From: an uncultured bacterium
GTDB lineage: Bacteria > DRYD01
Assembly: GCA_937139605.1 (NCBI GenBank)
Contig: CAKZQG010000037.1
Coordinates: 86,421 to 150,420, forward strand
Length of the DNA stretch: 64,000 bases
Reading direction: 5' to 3'
Shown: positions 16,811 through 25,824 of the stretch, piece by piece
Numbering within the stretch: the first letter of the stretch is position 1
Layout: every line of letters begins with the position of its first letter
Notes under the pieces: model-generated
What the model saw: only the letters and a program-made list of their open reading frames with translations
Database searches by the model: none
Told to the model about the DNA's origin: nothing
Program-made: the position numbers and the translations under genes

Positions 16811-17611
16811 ATGAGATTATTTGTGATTTTATTTAGTGCAGGATATTCTTCTAGATTTAGAAATTCCTATAAAAAAGATATTCCTAAACCTTTAATTCCT
16901 TTTTTTTATAAAAAATTAATAGATATTCATTTGTTTAATTTACTAAATCTAAAGAGTTTTAATATAAAATCAGTTAAAGTTTATATTAATTTACATTATA
17001 AAGCATTTGAAATATTTAAATATGTTAATGAAAATTATTCTGAGTATACAGAAAATGGAGTAATTAATTTTTTATTTGAACCTAATTTATTAGGTCATAT
17101 AAAAACTATTAATAAATTGAAATCTTATATTCTCCATAGTGATTTATTTTTAATGATAAATTGTGATTCCTTAATTTTTGATTTTAAAAATTATTTTAAT
17201 ATTATGTTGTATGTTTTATTGAATTATCAAGTGGATAATATTATCTTAGTTTCTAATAAAAAAGTAGAACAAGATAAGAAAACTTATACTCATTTTGAAT
17301 TTCAAGATTCTTTTAGTGTTAAGTTTAAAAATGTATCTATAAAAGTTTATAAAGTAAAAGACATATATAAAAATGAAATAGAAGTAAATAATTATCTTAA
17401 TTTATATATAGGCTATTCATTATTTAAAATTACAAGAAATTTTAATAATATATTATTATCTCCTGGTTTTAAAGAATTGAATTTTATTGATTTTTTTAAA
17501 AAGGTTAATTTATATTCTATAAAAGTAAGTAATTTCTTTGAAGTAACAGAATTAAAAGATTATCTTAGTTTAATTAATTTTTATCTATTTTCTTATAAGT
17601 ACTATTTTTAG
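16811..17611 (+). CDS. Sugar-phosphate nucleotidyltransferase
   Basis: This 266-residue protein has the GT-A nucleotidyltransferase layout. The N-terminal loop ILFSAGYSSRFR with downstream KDIPKPLIPF corresponds to the AAGxGxRxxPxTxxxPKPL signature, and MINCDSLI holds the metal-binding Asp. Sequence drift in the signature makes the sugar and nucleotide uncertain; RmlA, GalU, MurU or mannose-1-phosphate types are possible. It is packed 3 bases after the GT39 gene, so it probably supplies an activated sugar for the same surface glycan. It converges on the kinase gene. Confidence 0.7.
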   Translation: MRLFVILFSAGYSSRFRNSYKKDIPKPLIPFFYKKLIDIHLFNLLNLKSFNIKSVKVYINLHYKAFEIFKYVNENYSEYTENGVINFLFEPNLLGHIKTINKLKSYILHSDLFLMINCDSLIFDFKNYFNIMLYVLLNYQVDNIILVSNKKVEQDKKTYTHFEFQDSFSVKFKNVSIKVYKVKDIYKNEIEVNNYLNLYIGYSLFKITRNFNNILLSPGFKELNFIDFFKKVNLYSIKVSNFFEVTELKDYLSLINFYLFSYKYYF

Positions 17612-17618
17612 TTTAAAA

Positions 17619-19718
17619 TTACAGGTTTGCTTTTGAAGTTGAGTATTTAATAAAGTGTGGTTTTAAGTCATTTATAATTTCATTTACCATTTGGTATCGT
17701 TTTTTGGGGTTTTTTTCTAACATTTTTCTTATTATTTTTTCTATATCTGGAGGTATATATGCAGTATTTCCTTCAAGTATATGGCTATCTATGGGATTAT
17801 CTAACATATGAGCTTTAAATACTGCATATATATTATCGCTTTCCCCAAAAGGGAGTTTCCCTGTTAATAATTGAAATATTATTATTCCTAAGGAGTATAT
17901 ATCACTTCTTTGATCTACTTTTTGTCCTTTGATTTGTTCAGGGGACATATACCAGGGGGTTCCTACGAAATCTTGAGTTATATTTAAAGTTTTGTTAATT
18001 ATTTTGGATATCCCGAAATCTGTTATCTTTGCTACTGACTCTGATAAATCATTACTATTATTATTGTATTTTATAAGTATATTTTCTGGTTTTAGATCTC
18101 TATGTACTATCCCTTTTTGATGGGCATAATCTAAAGCTTCCAAAATTTGCATCCATATGTTTATTGTTTCATATATGTTTAATTTCTTTTTTTCTTTTAA
18201 GATTTTATCTAAACTTTTACCATCTATATACTCAAAAGCAATATATGGTGGATTATCATCTAAATTATAATCTACTAATTTAACTATATTTGGATGAGAA
18301 AGCAATTTATTTATTTCTATTTCATTTTCTATTCTTTCTTTTACTATATCTTCACTTAGTAAGTGTTTATGTATCATTTTTAATGCTACTAAATTTTTAG
18401 TTTTTATATTTATTGCTTTATATACTACTGCTGTTGCTCCTGTCCCTAATTTTTCTAGTAAAACATAGTCTGAAACTTTTGGATTATCTTCTGTTATTTC
18501 ACTGTTAATTTTTATTTGAGAAACAGTGTTTAATTGTTCTGTTTTTAATATAGTGTCTTTTAGATTTCTAGGAGTTTGTGTTTTTATTACTTTATTATGC
18601 TGGGTTATATTAGGTTGTAATTTATTTAATAATTCTTTGATTTTATCTTTATAGTATAATGTAGCTAATGATATTAAACTTAAAAATACTAGTAAGCTTA
18701 AATATATAAATGGTAATATATGTTCTATATAAAAGTTTTTTTCTAGGATAATACTTTTTGTTAAATTATTAAATTTTAAAGCATTTGGATTTATTTTAAA
18801 ATTTACTTTTTCATTTTTGTAACCTTTTGATAATATAGATAATTGGAAATTATTTGGAATTAAAGTATCATTATTATTTCCATTATATTCTGATAAGTCA
18901 TCTAATTTTATAGTTTTTATTGGGGGATTTTTTATTAAATTATAGAATAGCTTATTATTTTCTTTTTTTATTAATTTTGTTAAGTCTATTGAATTTACTA
19001 TAAAGTTATAGTTTATATCGTTTATTTTATTTGAATTTAGATCACTAATATTAAATATTATATTAAATTCTTTAGGAACTAAAGCTAATTTTAATTCAGT
19101 ATCTTTATTTAAATTTCCTTCTATTATTAATGTTTGGTAATTTTTATTAAGAGGTGTTATTGTTATTTTTAGAGTATCCTTTTCTAATTTTAATTTTATA
19201 TTTGAGGTGTTAATTGTTTTATTATTATTTTCTTTTTGGCCTTTTATTTCTATTGTGGAGTATATTGGATTTTTATTTATATCAAAGATATCTAAAGTAA
19301 GATTATAATATTCTTTATTAGTAATTATTGTAGGTTGAGTATATTGTTGATTTAAATAAAATGTTTTTTGTTGATTTAGATCATTTTGATTTGATTGTTG
19401 GGGATTTGTTTCTTTGATGCTATCTATCTGTTCTTGATTATTGTTTGTAATATTTTCTTCATTTTTTAATTGATTTTCTACATATTTTTTTATTTTTTGT
19501 TTTATTCTTTGTTTTATATTCTTTTTATTGTTATTTACATTATTTGTTTCTTTTAAATTATCATTGTTTAATTGATATTCTTCAGGAATATAGGTTATTG
19601 AAGCTGAGTAAGTTGTAGCTTTTAGAAATGATATATTTAAGATAAATGATAATAAAATTATTATGAAAATATAAATTATTATATATTTTTTTTTATTTTT
19701 GATAATAAAGTTTTTCAT
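17619..19718 (-). CDS. Membrane Ser/Thr protein kinase with C-terminal kinase domain
   Basis: This 699-residue protein has an N-terminal membrane segment (~10-33), about 300 residues of Asn/Lys-rich beta-type sequence presumably outside the inner membrane, a second membrane helix (~333-359), and then a cytosolic kinase domain from ~417 to ~690. The Gly loop LGTGATAVVYKA, VAIK-type LVALKMI, HRDLKPEN and TDFG motifs are all intact, as is SPEQIKGQ, so it should be active. The order sensor-then-kinase is the reverse of the usual PknB/PASTA layout. The ribosome binding site AAAGGAGGA is strong. The coiled-coil gene lies 28 bases upstream in transcription and the pair may be an operon. Confidence 0.9.
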   Translation of the reverse strand: MKNFIIKNKKKYIIIYIFIIILLSFILNISFLKATTYSASITYIPEEYQLNNDNLKETNNVNNNKKNIKQRIKQKIKKYVENQLKNEENITNNNQEQIDSIKETNPQQSNQNDLNQQKTFYLNQQYTQPTIITNKEYYNLTLDIFDINKNPIYSTIEIKGQKENNNKTINTSNIKLKLEKDTLKITITPLNKNYQTLIIEGNLNKDTELKLALVPKEFNIIFNISDLNSNKINDINYNFIVNSIDLTKLIKKENNKLFYNLIKNPPIKTIKLDDLSEYNGNNNDTLIPNNFQLSILSKGYKNEKVNFKINPNALKFNNLTKSIILEKNFYIEHILPFIYLSLLVFLSLISLATLYYKDKIKELLNKLQPNITQHNKVIKTQTPRNLKDTILKTEQLNTVSQIKINSEITEDNPKVSDYVLLEKLGTGATAVVYKAINIKTKNLVALKMIHKHLLSEDIVKERIENEIEINKLLSHPNIVKLVDYNLDDNPPYIAFEYIDGKSLDKILKEKKKLNIYETINIWMQILEALDYAHQKGIVHRDLKPENILIKYNNNSNDLSESVAKITDFGISKIINKTLNITQDFVGTPWYMSPEQIKGQKVDQRSDIYSLGIIIFQLLTGKLPFGESDNIYAVFKAHMLDNPIDSHILEGNTAYIPPDIEKIIRKMLEKNPKKRYQMVNEIINDLKPHFIKYSTSKANL

Positions 19719-19746
19719 TTTTCCTCCTTTTTGATTGTTTTATATT

Positions 19747-20655
19747 TTATTTAGAAGTGTATAGTTCAGCTAATAGAGAAAATAAGTCAGCTATTTTTTC
19801 TATGATTTTATTAATAGTTTCTTGGTCTGCTCCGTTTTTTATTGCATCATATAATTCTTTTTCTGCTTCTTTTAACAATTTCCTAGCTCTACTGATGTTT
19901 TCATAATATGGTTTTTCATTTATATCTGATATCCCTCTTGATTTTAATTCATTTTTTAGTTCTTCTCTTATATCGGTATAATCTTTTTTCTTTTTTTTCT
20001 TTAATTTATTCATAGCTGTTGCCATCATCCCTGCTGCTATTGAAGAAAATTGGTTTTCTTCCGCTTCTCCCTTAGGAACATCTTTTAATCTATTATCATT
20101 AAAATCTTCCACCATTTTTTTGGCATCTTTTACTAATTTTACCAATTGTAATTTAACGAAAATTTCTGCGTTTTGGGGATTCATTATTAATTGAGTATTT
20201 AATATTTTTTCTAAGTTTTCTATGGCTTTATTATCCGCATTTAGCCATGTCATCACAAACCGTTGGGTAGTATTCTCATCAGCTTTTAATTTATTCATTA
20301 ATCCGAAATTAGAGTTAGGATTTAACATTGAAGAGAGCCAATCTTTTAAAACTCCTTTTAATGATTGTAATTCTTGCTTATAAAGGGGAACATTTTCTTT
20401 TTGCTGAGTTTGAGTTTTATTTCTTAATAAATTAAGGTTTGATAGTTGAGATTTTCTTATTTGATCTTGTTTTAGTTGTTGCTCTTGTTGTTGGGCTTTA
20501 AGGTTTTCTTTTTCTAATTGCTCTTTTTTTTCTGCTTGCTGAGAAATTGTATCTTTAATTGTATTTTGGTTTTCGCTTTTTTTAGCAGTATCTTGAGTTT
20601 TTCCTGTAAATGAAGCTTGGGTTGTTTTTATTCTATTTATATTTGTACTATCCAT
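19747..20655 (-). CDS. Gln/Lys-rich coiled-coil protein, no signal peptide
   Basis: This 302-residue protein is not recognised. Residues ~1-90 are Gln, Lys and Thr-rich and probably disordered or coiled coil. Residues ~95-185 form a more ordered helical domain (LKDWLSSMLNPNSNFG, NPQNAEIFVKLQLVKLVKDA). A K-rich linker near 220 is followed by helices to the end. It has neither signal peptide nor membrane segment. AGGGGTGA precedes the ATG by about 9 bases. Upstream lie four TTAACA-type hexamers in exact 11-bp phase, shared in part with the genes at 51.4-52.4 kb. It is probably co-transcribed with the kinase downstream and may be its substrate. Export by a signal-independent route is possible but unproven. 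Confidence 0.6.
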   Translation of the reverse strand: MDSTNINRIKTTQASFTGKTQDTAKKSENQNTIKDTISQQAEKKEQLEKENLKAQQQEQQLKQDQIRKSQLSNLNLLRNKTQTQQKENVPLYKQELQSLKGVLKDWLSSMLNPNSNFGLMNKLKADENTTQRFVMTWLNADNKAIENLEKILNTQLIMNPQNAEIFVKLQLVKLVKDAKKMVEDFNDNRLKDVPKGEAEENQFSSIAAGMMATAMNKLKKKKKKDYTDIREELKNELKSRGISDINEKPYYENISRARKLLKEAEKELYDAIKNGADQETINKIIEKIADLFSLLAELYTSK

Positions 20656-20679
20656 AAATTAAATTCACCCCTATATATT

Positions 20680-20739
20680 ATTATATTTTTTATATTAAAT
20701 TCCTAATAAAATGTTAATTTTTATTTAAAATTTTGTTAA
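20680..20739 (-). promoter_or_regulatory. TTAACA-type hexamers in 11-bp phase plus -10 box
   Basis: On the plus strand TCCTAA (20701), TGTTAA (20712), ATTTAA (20723) and TGTTAA (20734) start exactly 11 bases apart; read on the minus strand they are TTAACA, TTAAAT, TTAACA, TTAGGA. A TATAAT (plus-strand 20680-20685) lies 15 bases downstream in the sense direction, and the gene starts at 20655. Direct TT(A/T)ACA hexamers with 11-bp spacing are the known binding pattern of PhoB/PhoP-type OmpR-family regulators. The regulator itself is inferred. AT-richness makes chance copies likely, but the exact phase is notable. Confidence 0.4.
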
Positions 20740-20850
20740 TTTTTAATTGATTTTTTTGTATTCATTTTTAGAAAGGACTGTTTAAGAATAAGAAGAATAT
20801 TTTTAAAAAAAAAACATGTTTAAAAATTATAATTAATGGAGTGTTAAATT

Positions 20851-22371
20851 ATGACTCAAAATTTTTATTCTAATGCTATAATATTATTAGTTTTACTTTA
20901 TTTAATTTTACCATTAGTTTTATATTTTTTAAAAGAAAAGTATGTTAGATGTTATTCAATAATAATAGGTTCTTTGCTTGGGGCCTTTTCTATGTTTTTA
21001 GCTTTTTCTTTTTATTATAATCCTGATATAAATTTATTTACATTTAATTTAAATTTATTTGGTTTAGATTATAAGTTTAGGATAGATAATTTTAATTATT
21101 CTTTGATATTTTTAAATGGGTTAATAACTTTTGCTGTACCTTTAGCTACTCATATTAAAGAAAAACAAAAAGATTTTTATGTTTTAACATTTTTAGTACT
21201 TTTAGGTACTACTGGATTATTTTTAACTCAAAATATGATATTATTTATATTATTTTATGAATTAGCTAGTGTTCCAATGTATTTTTTAATAGCTAATTGG
21301 GGGAGTTTAGGAGTTACTCCTTTTAGGAAAGTTGAACCTAAATATGCTGCTATGAAGTTATTTTTATACCTTCAATTAGGGGGAGTATTAATAATGCTTG
21401 GTTTCTTTATATTACATTCTATGCTATTTCCTACAGATATTTTTACAGGTTGGAATTTTAGTGATTATGAAAGTATATTAAAATCAAAGGGATATCTAGT
21501 AGATACTAATTTATCAAAGGTTTTATTTATTTTATTTTTTATAGCGTTTGGGATAGAGGCTGCTTTAGTACCGTTTCATACTTGGTTACCTGATGGGCAC
21601 TCTGCTGCTCCTAGCTCTATAAGTATGATTTTAGCTGGAATATTGTTAAAAATGGGGACTTATGGGATCCTGAGAATTCCTTTTGTATTTTTTAATGAAG
21701 CTTTGAATACTTTAGGGTTGGTTTTTATATTTTGGGGATTGGTTAATATGTTTTGGGGAGCTTTTAATGCATATAGACAAATAGATTTTAAATATTTAAT
21801 AGCGTATTCTAGTATAAGTCATATGGGAGTAATTTTTATGGGGATTGGTGCTAATAATGATTTAGGGGTTAGTGCAGCTATATTTCAGATGGTTTCTCAC
21901 GGGTTGATATCTGCAACTATGTTTTCTATTGCTGGTTCATTTCAATATAGAACTGATACTAGGATATTGGATAATTATGGTGGTCTTTTAAGGGTTATGC
22001 CTTTTATTGGAGCTATTTTAGTTTTTGCTTCTATGGCTAATTTAGGGTTACCTGGGTTAAGTGGATTTGTTGCTGAACTAATTGGGATTTCTGCTTCTTT
22101 AAAAGCTATCTCTTCTCTTAATTTAAAATTAGTTTTTATTATTTTTGCTTTAGCTGCTATTTTTATTACTACTGTTTATGTTATTAATCTACTTGAAAAG
22201 GTTCTGTATAGAAAAATAAATCCTAATTATTATGAAATAAAAGATGCTTATTGGGATGAAAAATTACATCTAACTATTTTAGCTTTATTTATTTTAATTT
22301 TAGGAGTATATCCACGCTTAATTACTGATTTATCTAATTTAACTAAAATAAAAGAAATAATAGGATTATGA
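20851..22371 (+). CDS. nuoM: Complex I proton-pumping subunit NuoM
   Basis: NuoM (ND4) is one of the three antiporter-like membrane subunits that pump protons in complex I. The 506 residues form about 14 helices. Diagnostic sequences are LFYELASVPMYFLI with the conserved Glu, the PFHTWLPDGHSAAP motif, the Lys-bearing LLKMGTYGILR helix and AYSSISHMG. It ends TGA. NuoN follows 44 bases later. No NuoL is adjacent, so the membrane-arm genes are spread over the chromosome. The upstream 195 bases are shared with the divergent coiled-coil gene and presumably hold both promoters. Confidence 0.95.
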   Translation: MTQNFYSNAIILLVLLYLILPLVLYFLKEKYVRCYSIIIGSLLGAFSMFLAFSFYYNPDINLFTFNLNLFGLDYKFRIDNFNYSLIFLNGLITFAVPLATHIKEKQKDFYVLTFLVLLGTTGLFLTQNMILFILFYELASVPMYFLIANWGSLGVTPFRKVEPKYAAMKLFLYLQLGGVLIMLGFFILHSMLFPTDIFTGWNFSDYESILKSKGYLVDTNLSKVLFILFFIAFGIEAALVPFHTWLPDGHSAAPSSISMILAGILLKMGTYGILRIPFVFFNEALNTLGLVFIFWGLVNMFWGAFNAYRQIDFKYLIAYSSISHMGVIFMGIGANNDLGVSAAIFQMVSHGLISATMFSIAGSFQYRTDTRILDNYGGLLRVMPFIGAILVFASMANLGLPGLSGFVAELIGISASLKAISSLNLKLVFIIFALAAIFITTVYVINLLEKVLYRKINPNYYEIKDAYWDEKLHLTILALFILILGVYPRLITDLSNLTKIKEIIGL

Positions 22372-22415
22372 AACTAAAATTGTAGGAATAAAATTATAAG
22401 AAGGGGTTGTTTTTT

Positions 22416-23921
22416 ATGGAAATATTATTTAAATTATTCCCTGAAATTATATTAACTATATCAATTATTTTTAATATTTTAATAGTTTCAATTTCCAAGA
22501 AAACAAAGGAATTAAAGAATTCTTTTTTGTTAGTTTTTGTGTTTTCTATAGTATTTACCATTGCAGCTTTATTTTTACAATTATATTTTATTATTAATCA
22601 AGGGGATGTTGGTAGTTTATCATTAATTATAAATAATATTGTTATTTATGATATAGGGAGTTTTGAAGTAATTAGTAAAATAATGTTATCTATAATAGCT
22701 ATTATTTTGACTTCTATTAGTTCTATTTATTTTAATTTAAATAAAGAAGAATATGAGCATAGGTATTTTAAGTTAGAATATTTACCGTTGTTTTTAACTG
22801 TGTTATTAGGATCTTTTGTTTTGGTTAGTGCTTCTGATTTACTAACTTTTTTAATTGGTTTTGAATTGGTTGCTGTTCCTTCTTATTTTGTTATAGCTTT
22901 AGACAATAAAAATAAAATCGCTTTAGAAGGTAGTATTAAATATTTTTTAATTGGTTCTATTTCTACTATTAGTATCATTTTTGGAATTTTAATATTTTAT
23001 ATTTTTAATGAAGGTTTTTTATATCATGTTAATTTTTCTAATTTAAATTTAGTTTCATTAAAGTTAGCGTTTTTGTTTATTTTGATTGGTATTATATTGA
23101 AGTTAGGGGTATTTCCATTTTCTTTTTGGATTCAGGATGCTTATTATGCTTCAAGAACTCCATATTTGCTTCTTATTTCTACTTTACCTAAGTATTCTGT
23201 TACTTTAGCTTTAGTTAAGATTTTATCTTATATACAGGATGGGTATTTTAAAGTTTTAATAAGTGTTTTAGCGGTTTTATCTATGGTAATCTCTGTATTT
23301 TGGGCTTTAAATGAAAACGATATTAAAAAAATTATTGCTTATTCTACCATATTTAATATGGGGTTTGTTTTGATTCCATTTACTGGATTTTCTTTTAATA
23401 TCCAAGATAAAATTTATATTTTATCTTTAGTTAATTTTTATGTTTTTCAGTATGTTTTATCAGCTATTTTGATCTTGGGAGTTTTATTATATTTAGAAGA
23501 GAAATATGATACTACTGATATTATAAAATTAAGGGGGGCTTTAAATAATAATAAAGTTTTAGCATTTTTGTTGGTTTTAGGACTGCTTTCCACTGCAGGC
23601 TTGCCTCCTACTATAGGATTTATTGCTAAATTTTTAGTTTTAGCTTTTTCTTATAAATTTAATCCTATTTTAGTTTTAATTGCTATTATATTTTCTGTTG
23701 CTTCACTATATTATTATTATAGAATAGCAAAGGAATTATATGTTGAAAAATCTTTTAACTTTAATAATGATTTATCTTCTTTAGATTTTTCTTTAGGTAG
23801 TTCTTTTTTATATTATGCTTCGCTTTTTAGTGTATCTATTTTATTGATAATTTTAGGATTTATTCCTTATTTCATTACTAATACATTTTATTTAATTTCT
23901 ATTACTCTTACTAACTTTTAA
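22416..23921 (+). CDS. nuoN: Complex I proton-pumping subunit NuoN
   Basis: NuoN (ND2) is an antiporter-like subunit of the complex I membrane arm. The ~501 residues form about 14 helices and show LTFLIGFELVAVPSYF with its conserved Glu, FPFSFWIQDAYYASRTPYLLLIS (matching the PFHxWxPDxYxGAP region), KKIIAYSTIFNMGF and STAGLPPTIGFIAKF. The family P-H-x-W position reads P-F-S-F-W, a small deviation. ATG 22416 is preferred because AAGGGG lies 9 bases upstream; an in-frame TTG at 22407 is within that spacing. It converges on the minus-strand gene 9 bases away. Confidence 0.93.
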   Translation: MEILFKLFPEIILTISIIFNILIVSISKKTKELKNSFLLVFVFSIVFTIAALFLQLYFIINQGDVGSLSLIINNIVIYDIGSFEVISKIMLSIIAIILTSISSIYFNLNKEEYEHRYFKLEYLPLFLTVLLGSFVLVSASDLLTFLIGFELVAVPSYFVIALDNKNKIALEGSIKYFLIGSISTISIIFGILIFYIFNEGFLYHVNFSNLNLVSLKLAFLFILIGIILKLGVFPFSFWIQDAYYASRTPYLLLISTLPKYSVTLALVKILSYIQDGYFKVLISVLAVLSMVISVFWALNENDIKKIIAYSTIFNMGFVLIPFTGFSFNIQDKIYILSLVNFYVFQYVLSAILILGVLLYLEEKYDTTDIIKLRGALNNNKVLAFLLVLGLLSTAGLPPTIGFIAKFLVLAFSYKFNPILVLIAIIFSVASLYYYYRIAKELYVEKSFNFNNDLSSLDFSLGSSFLYYASLFSVSILLIILGFIPYFITNTFYLISITLTNF

Positions 23922-23929
23922 GTTTATTA

Positions 23930-24991
23930 TTAAGATAACTTAGGAGTTGCAAATCCTTCGGGGTTTCCTAGTTTTGTTTGTAATTCACTTAGCGGTACTT
24001 TATGTAATCCATTAAATCCGTTCCAACCTGTTGTTATTATCATTGGTTCTCCTTTTTCATTTCTTTCACCTGTGTATATTGCAATGTGTCCGTATTGGCC
24101 GTTACCCCAGTATAAATAAGATCCAGGTGGCATATTATCCCAGTCTGTTCTTAATCTTCCTTGTTCTTTTATTATTTGTAATGATTCTTTAGCACTTGGA
24201 GCTCTTAAAGCACTATCTTTGTATTCAGCCATATTATTAACAAATCCTAGACACCACATATCCCATTGGCTACCATCTTTTGCTGTTTTCCCATTATTGG
24301 GGTTTCTATATTTTTCGGGATTATTTAGTGCATCGTTTGCTCTATCTAAAAATCTTTGGATTTTTTCTCGTTCTTCTGGAGGATATGCATTCAAGTCTAT
24401 TTTATTACCGGAATTTACTGGTGTTGTGTTGGAAGTGGAAGGGGAATTATTAGAAGCTGTTGTTATGTTAGAAGTGGAAGGGGAATTACTAGAGGCTGGT
24501 GTTATGTTAGAAGTGGAAGGAGAATTATTAGAAGCTGGTGTTGCGCTAGAATTTGAAGGGGTGCTGTTGGAAGCAGAGGGGATATAAGATTTATCAGAAC
24601 GAGTATTAGGATTTATTGGGGCTATGTTATTAGAAGGGGTCGTTATTTGGGGATTACCAAAGTTTCCACTTGGATATGAATTATCTGAAGGGGAAAATGT
24701 ATTTCCATTTGGATTTATTGAATTTAGATATTGTAAAAGTAATAGTAGTAGCTTTGATAATTCATCTTGGGAGAAATTATTAAAGGAATTTCCTTGATTG
24801 GTATTATTATTAATTTGATTAATGTTATTTAGGTATTGTTTTATTAATAAATCAATTAATTTATTGATATTATTGATATTTATATTAGAATTATCTATAG
24901 GCTTTTCCCAGGTTAAATTTGAGTTTGTTTGAAGATGTGGAGAATATATCTGATTAAAATAAATGTTATTAATTGCATTTATATTATTCAT
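23930..24991 (-). CDS. CHAP/NlpC-like cysteine hydrolase with repeat linker
   Basis: This ~353-residue protein has three parts. Residues ~1-115 are Asn/Leu-rich helical. Residues ~120-205 are a Ser/Asn/Thr/Pro linker with three copies of a 13-residue repeat (ASNNSPSTSNIT type). The rest is a compact domain with WDMWCLGFVNN (candidate catalytic Cys) and YGHIAIYTG (candidate His), as in CHAP or NlpC/P60 amidases that cut peptidoglycan. It has no signal peptide despite a likely wall target. I chose ATG 24991 over the upstream GTG because AAGGGGGGTG overlaps that GTG. A TGTTAA hexamer lies upstream (25072-25077). Confidence 0.7.
   Translation of the reverse strand: MNNINAINNIYFNQIYSPHLQTNSNLTWEKPIDNSNININNINKLIDLLIKQYLNNINQINNNTNQGNSFNNFSQDELSKLLLLLLQYLNSINPNGNTFSPSDNSYPSGNFGNPQITTPSNNIAPINPNTRSDKSYIPSASNSTPSNSSATPASNNSPSTSNITPASSNSPSTSNITTASNNSPSTSNTTPVNSGNKIDLNAYPPEEREKIQRFLDRANDALNNPEKYRNPNNGKTAKDGSQWDMWCLGFVNNMAEYKDSALRAPSAKESLQIIKEQGRLRTDWDNMPPGSYLYWGNGQYGHIAIYTGERNEKGEPMIITTGWNGFNGLHKVPLSELQTKLGNPEGFATPKLS
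24432..24560. repeat. 39-bp tandem repeat, three full copies and a partial fourth
   Basis: Three direct 39-base units start at 24432, 24471 and 24510 (each beginning GAAGTGGAAGG on the plus strand), with a degenerate partial copy after 24549. The period is a multiple of three, and on the minus strand it encodes the 13-residue Ser/Asn/Pro linker repeat. The plus strand is also open here and gives a Val/Leu/Glu repeat, which I regard as a shadow. Confidence 0.85.
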
Positions 24992-25207
24992 ACTTAACAC
25001 CCCCCTTGTATTTAATTTATGTTTTATTAGTTTAAAATCTTTTGTAAATATTTTGAATAAAAAGGAAATTTTGTTAAAATTTTTTAATATTTTTTTATTA
25101 AATTATTTAAATAAAAAGGTTTTTAAAGATTTCTATAAAATATTATTAATGTAAGGTTTAGTGTTGGTAATTTAAGTAAATTTAAGTAAATTTAAGGAGG
25201 AGGTTTT

Positions 25208-25612
25208 ATGACTAAAATAGGAAAAGGAGAGAAAATATTAATAGTGGATGATGAAGAGAATTTGGTTGATTTGATATCTAATATATTAAAGCATGAGGGG
25301 TTTGTAACAGTTAGTGCATATAATGGTAAAGATGGCTTGGAAAAAGCAAAGCAGGAAAAACCACATATAATAATTCTTGATATAATGATGCCTCAGATGG
25401 ATGGATTTGAAGTATTAAAAAATTTAAAAGAAGATGATGAAACTAAGGATATCCCTGTTATAATGCTAACTGCAAAAACTGAAGATAGTGCTGTTATAGA
25501 AAGCTGGAGAAAAGGTGCTGAATTCTATATCCCTAAACCATTCGAAATTGAAGAAATATTACACGTAATAGAATTAATTATTAAAAATAAATATGCTAAC
25601 ACTAATCAATAA
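25208..25612 (+). CDS. Single-domain response regulator (CheY-like receiver)
   Basis: This 134-residue protein is a receiver domain only. The acidic pocket is IVDDEENL, the phospho-accepting Asp lies in ILDIMMPQMDG, the switch Thr in MLTAKT, and the conserved Lys in YIPKPF. There is no output domain, so it acts by protein contact or in a phosphorelay. No histidine kinase is adjacent. A strong AAGGAGGAGG site precedes the ATG, suggesting high expression. Confidence 0.93.
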   Translation: MTKIGKGEKILIVDDEENLVDLISNILKHEGFVTVSAYNGKDGLEKAKQEKPHIIILDIMMPQMDGFEVLKNLKEDDETKDIPVIMLTAKTEDSAVIESWRKGAEFYIPKPFEIEEILHVIELIIKNKYANTNQ

Positions 25613-25824
25613 AATTATTTTTTTATGTTTAAAAATTATTTTTTAGTAAAATTATTGTTGTATTATTTTTGATAAGAAAGTTTTTAGAAAATAGAAATTT
25701 AGTTATTTACCTACAAATAACTGTGGGTAGTGAATTTTAGTAATTATTGGTAAAGGTGGGATAAAGTGTAAGATCTAATAAAATCGCCATTTTACAGGTA
25801 GAATTTTTTAAATTGAGGTAGTTC

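Noticed and set aside
24432..24560. Possible CRISPR array
   Set aside because: The 39-bp units are directly adjacent with no spacers, keep the reading frame and encode a protein linker. No CRISPR array was seen elsewhere.
24219..24587. Plus-strand open frame with Glu-Val-Glu-Gly-Leu-Leu repeats
   Set aside because: It is the antisense of the 39-bp repeat region in the CHAP-like gene; it has no ribosome binding site, and the minus-strand gene is longer and has a recognisable domain.
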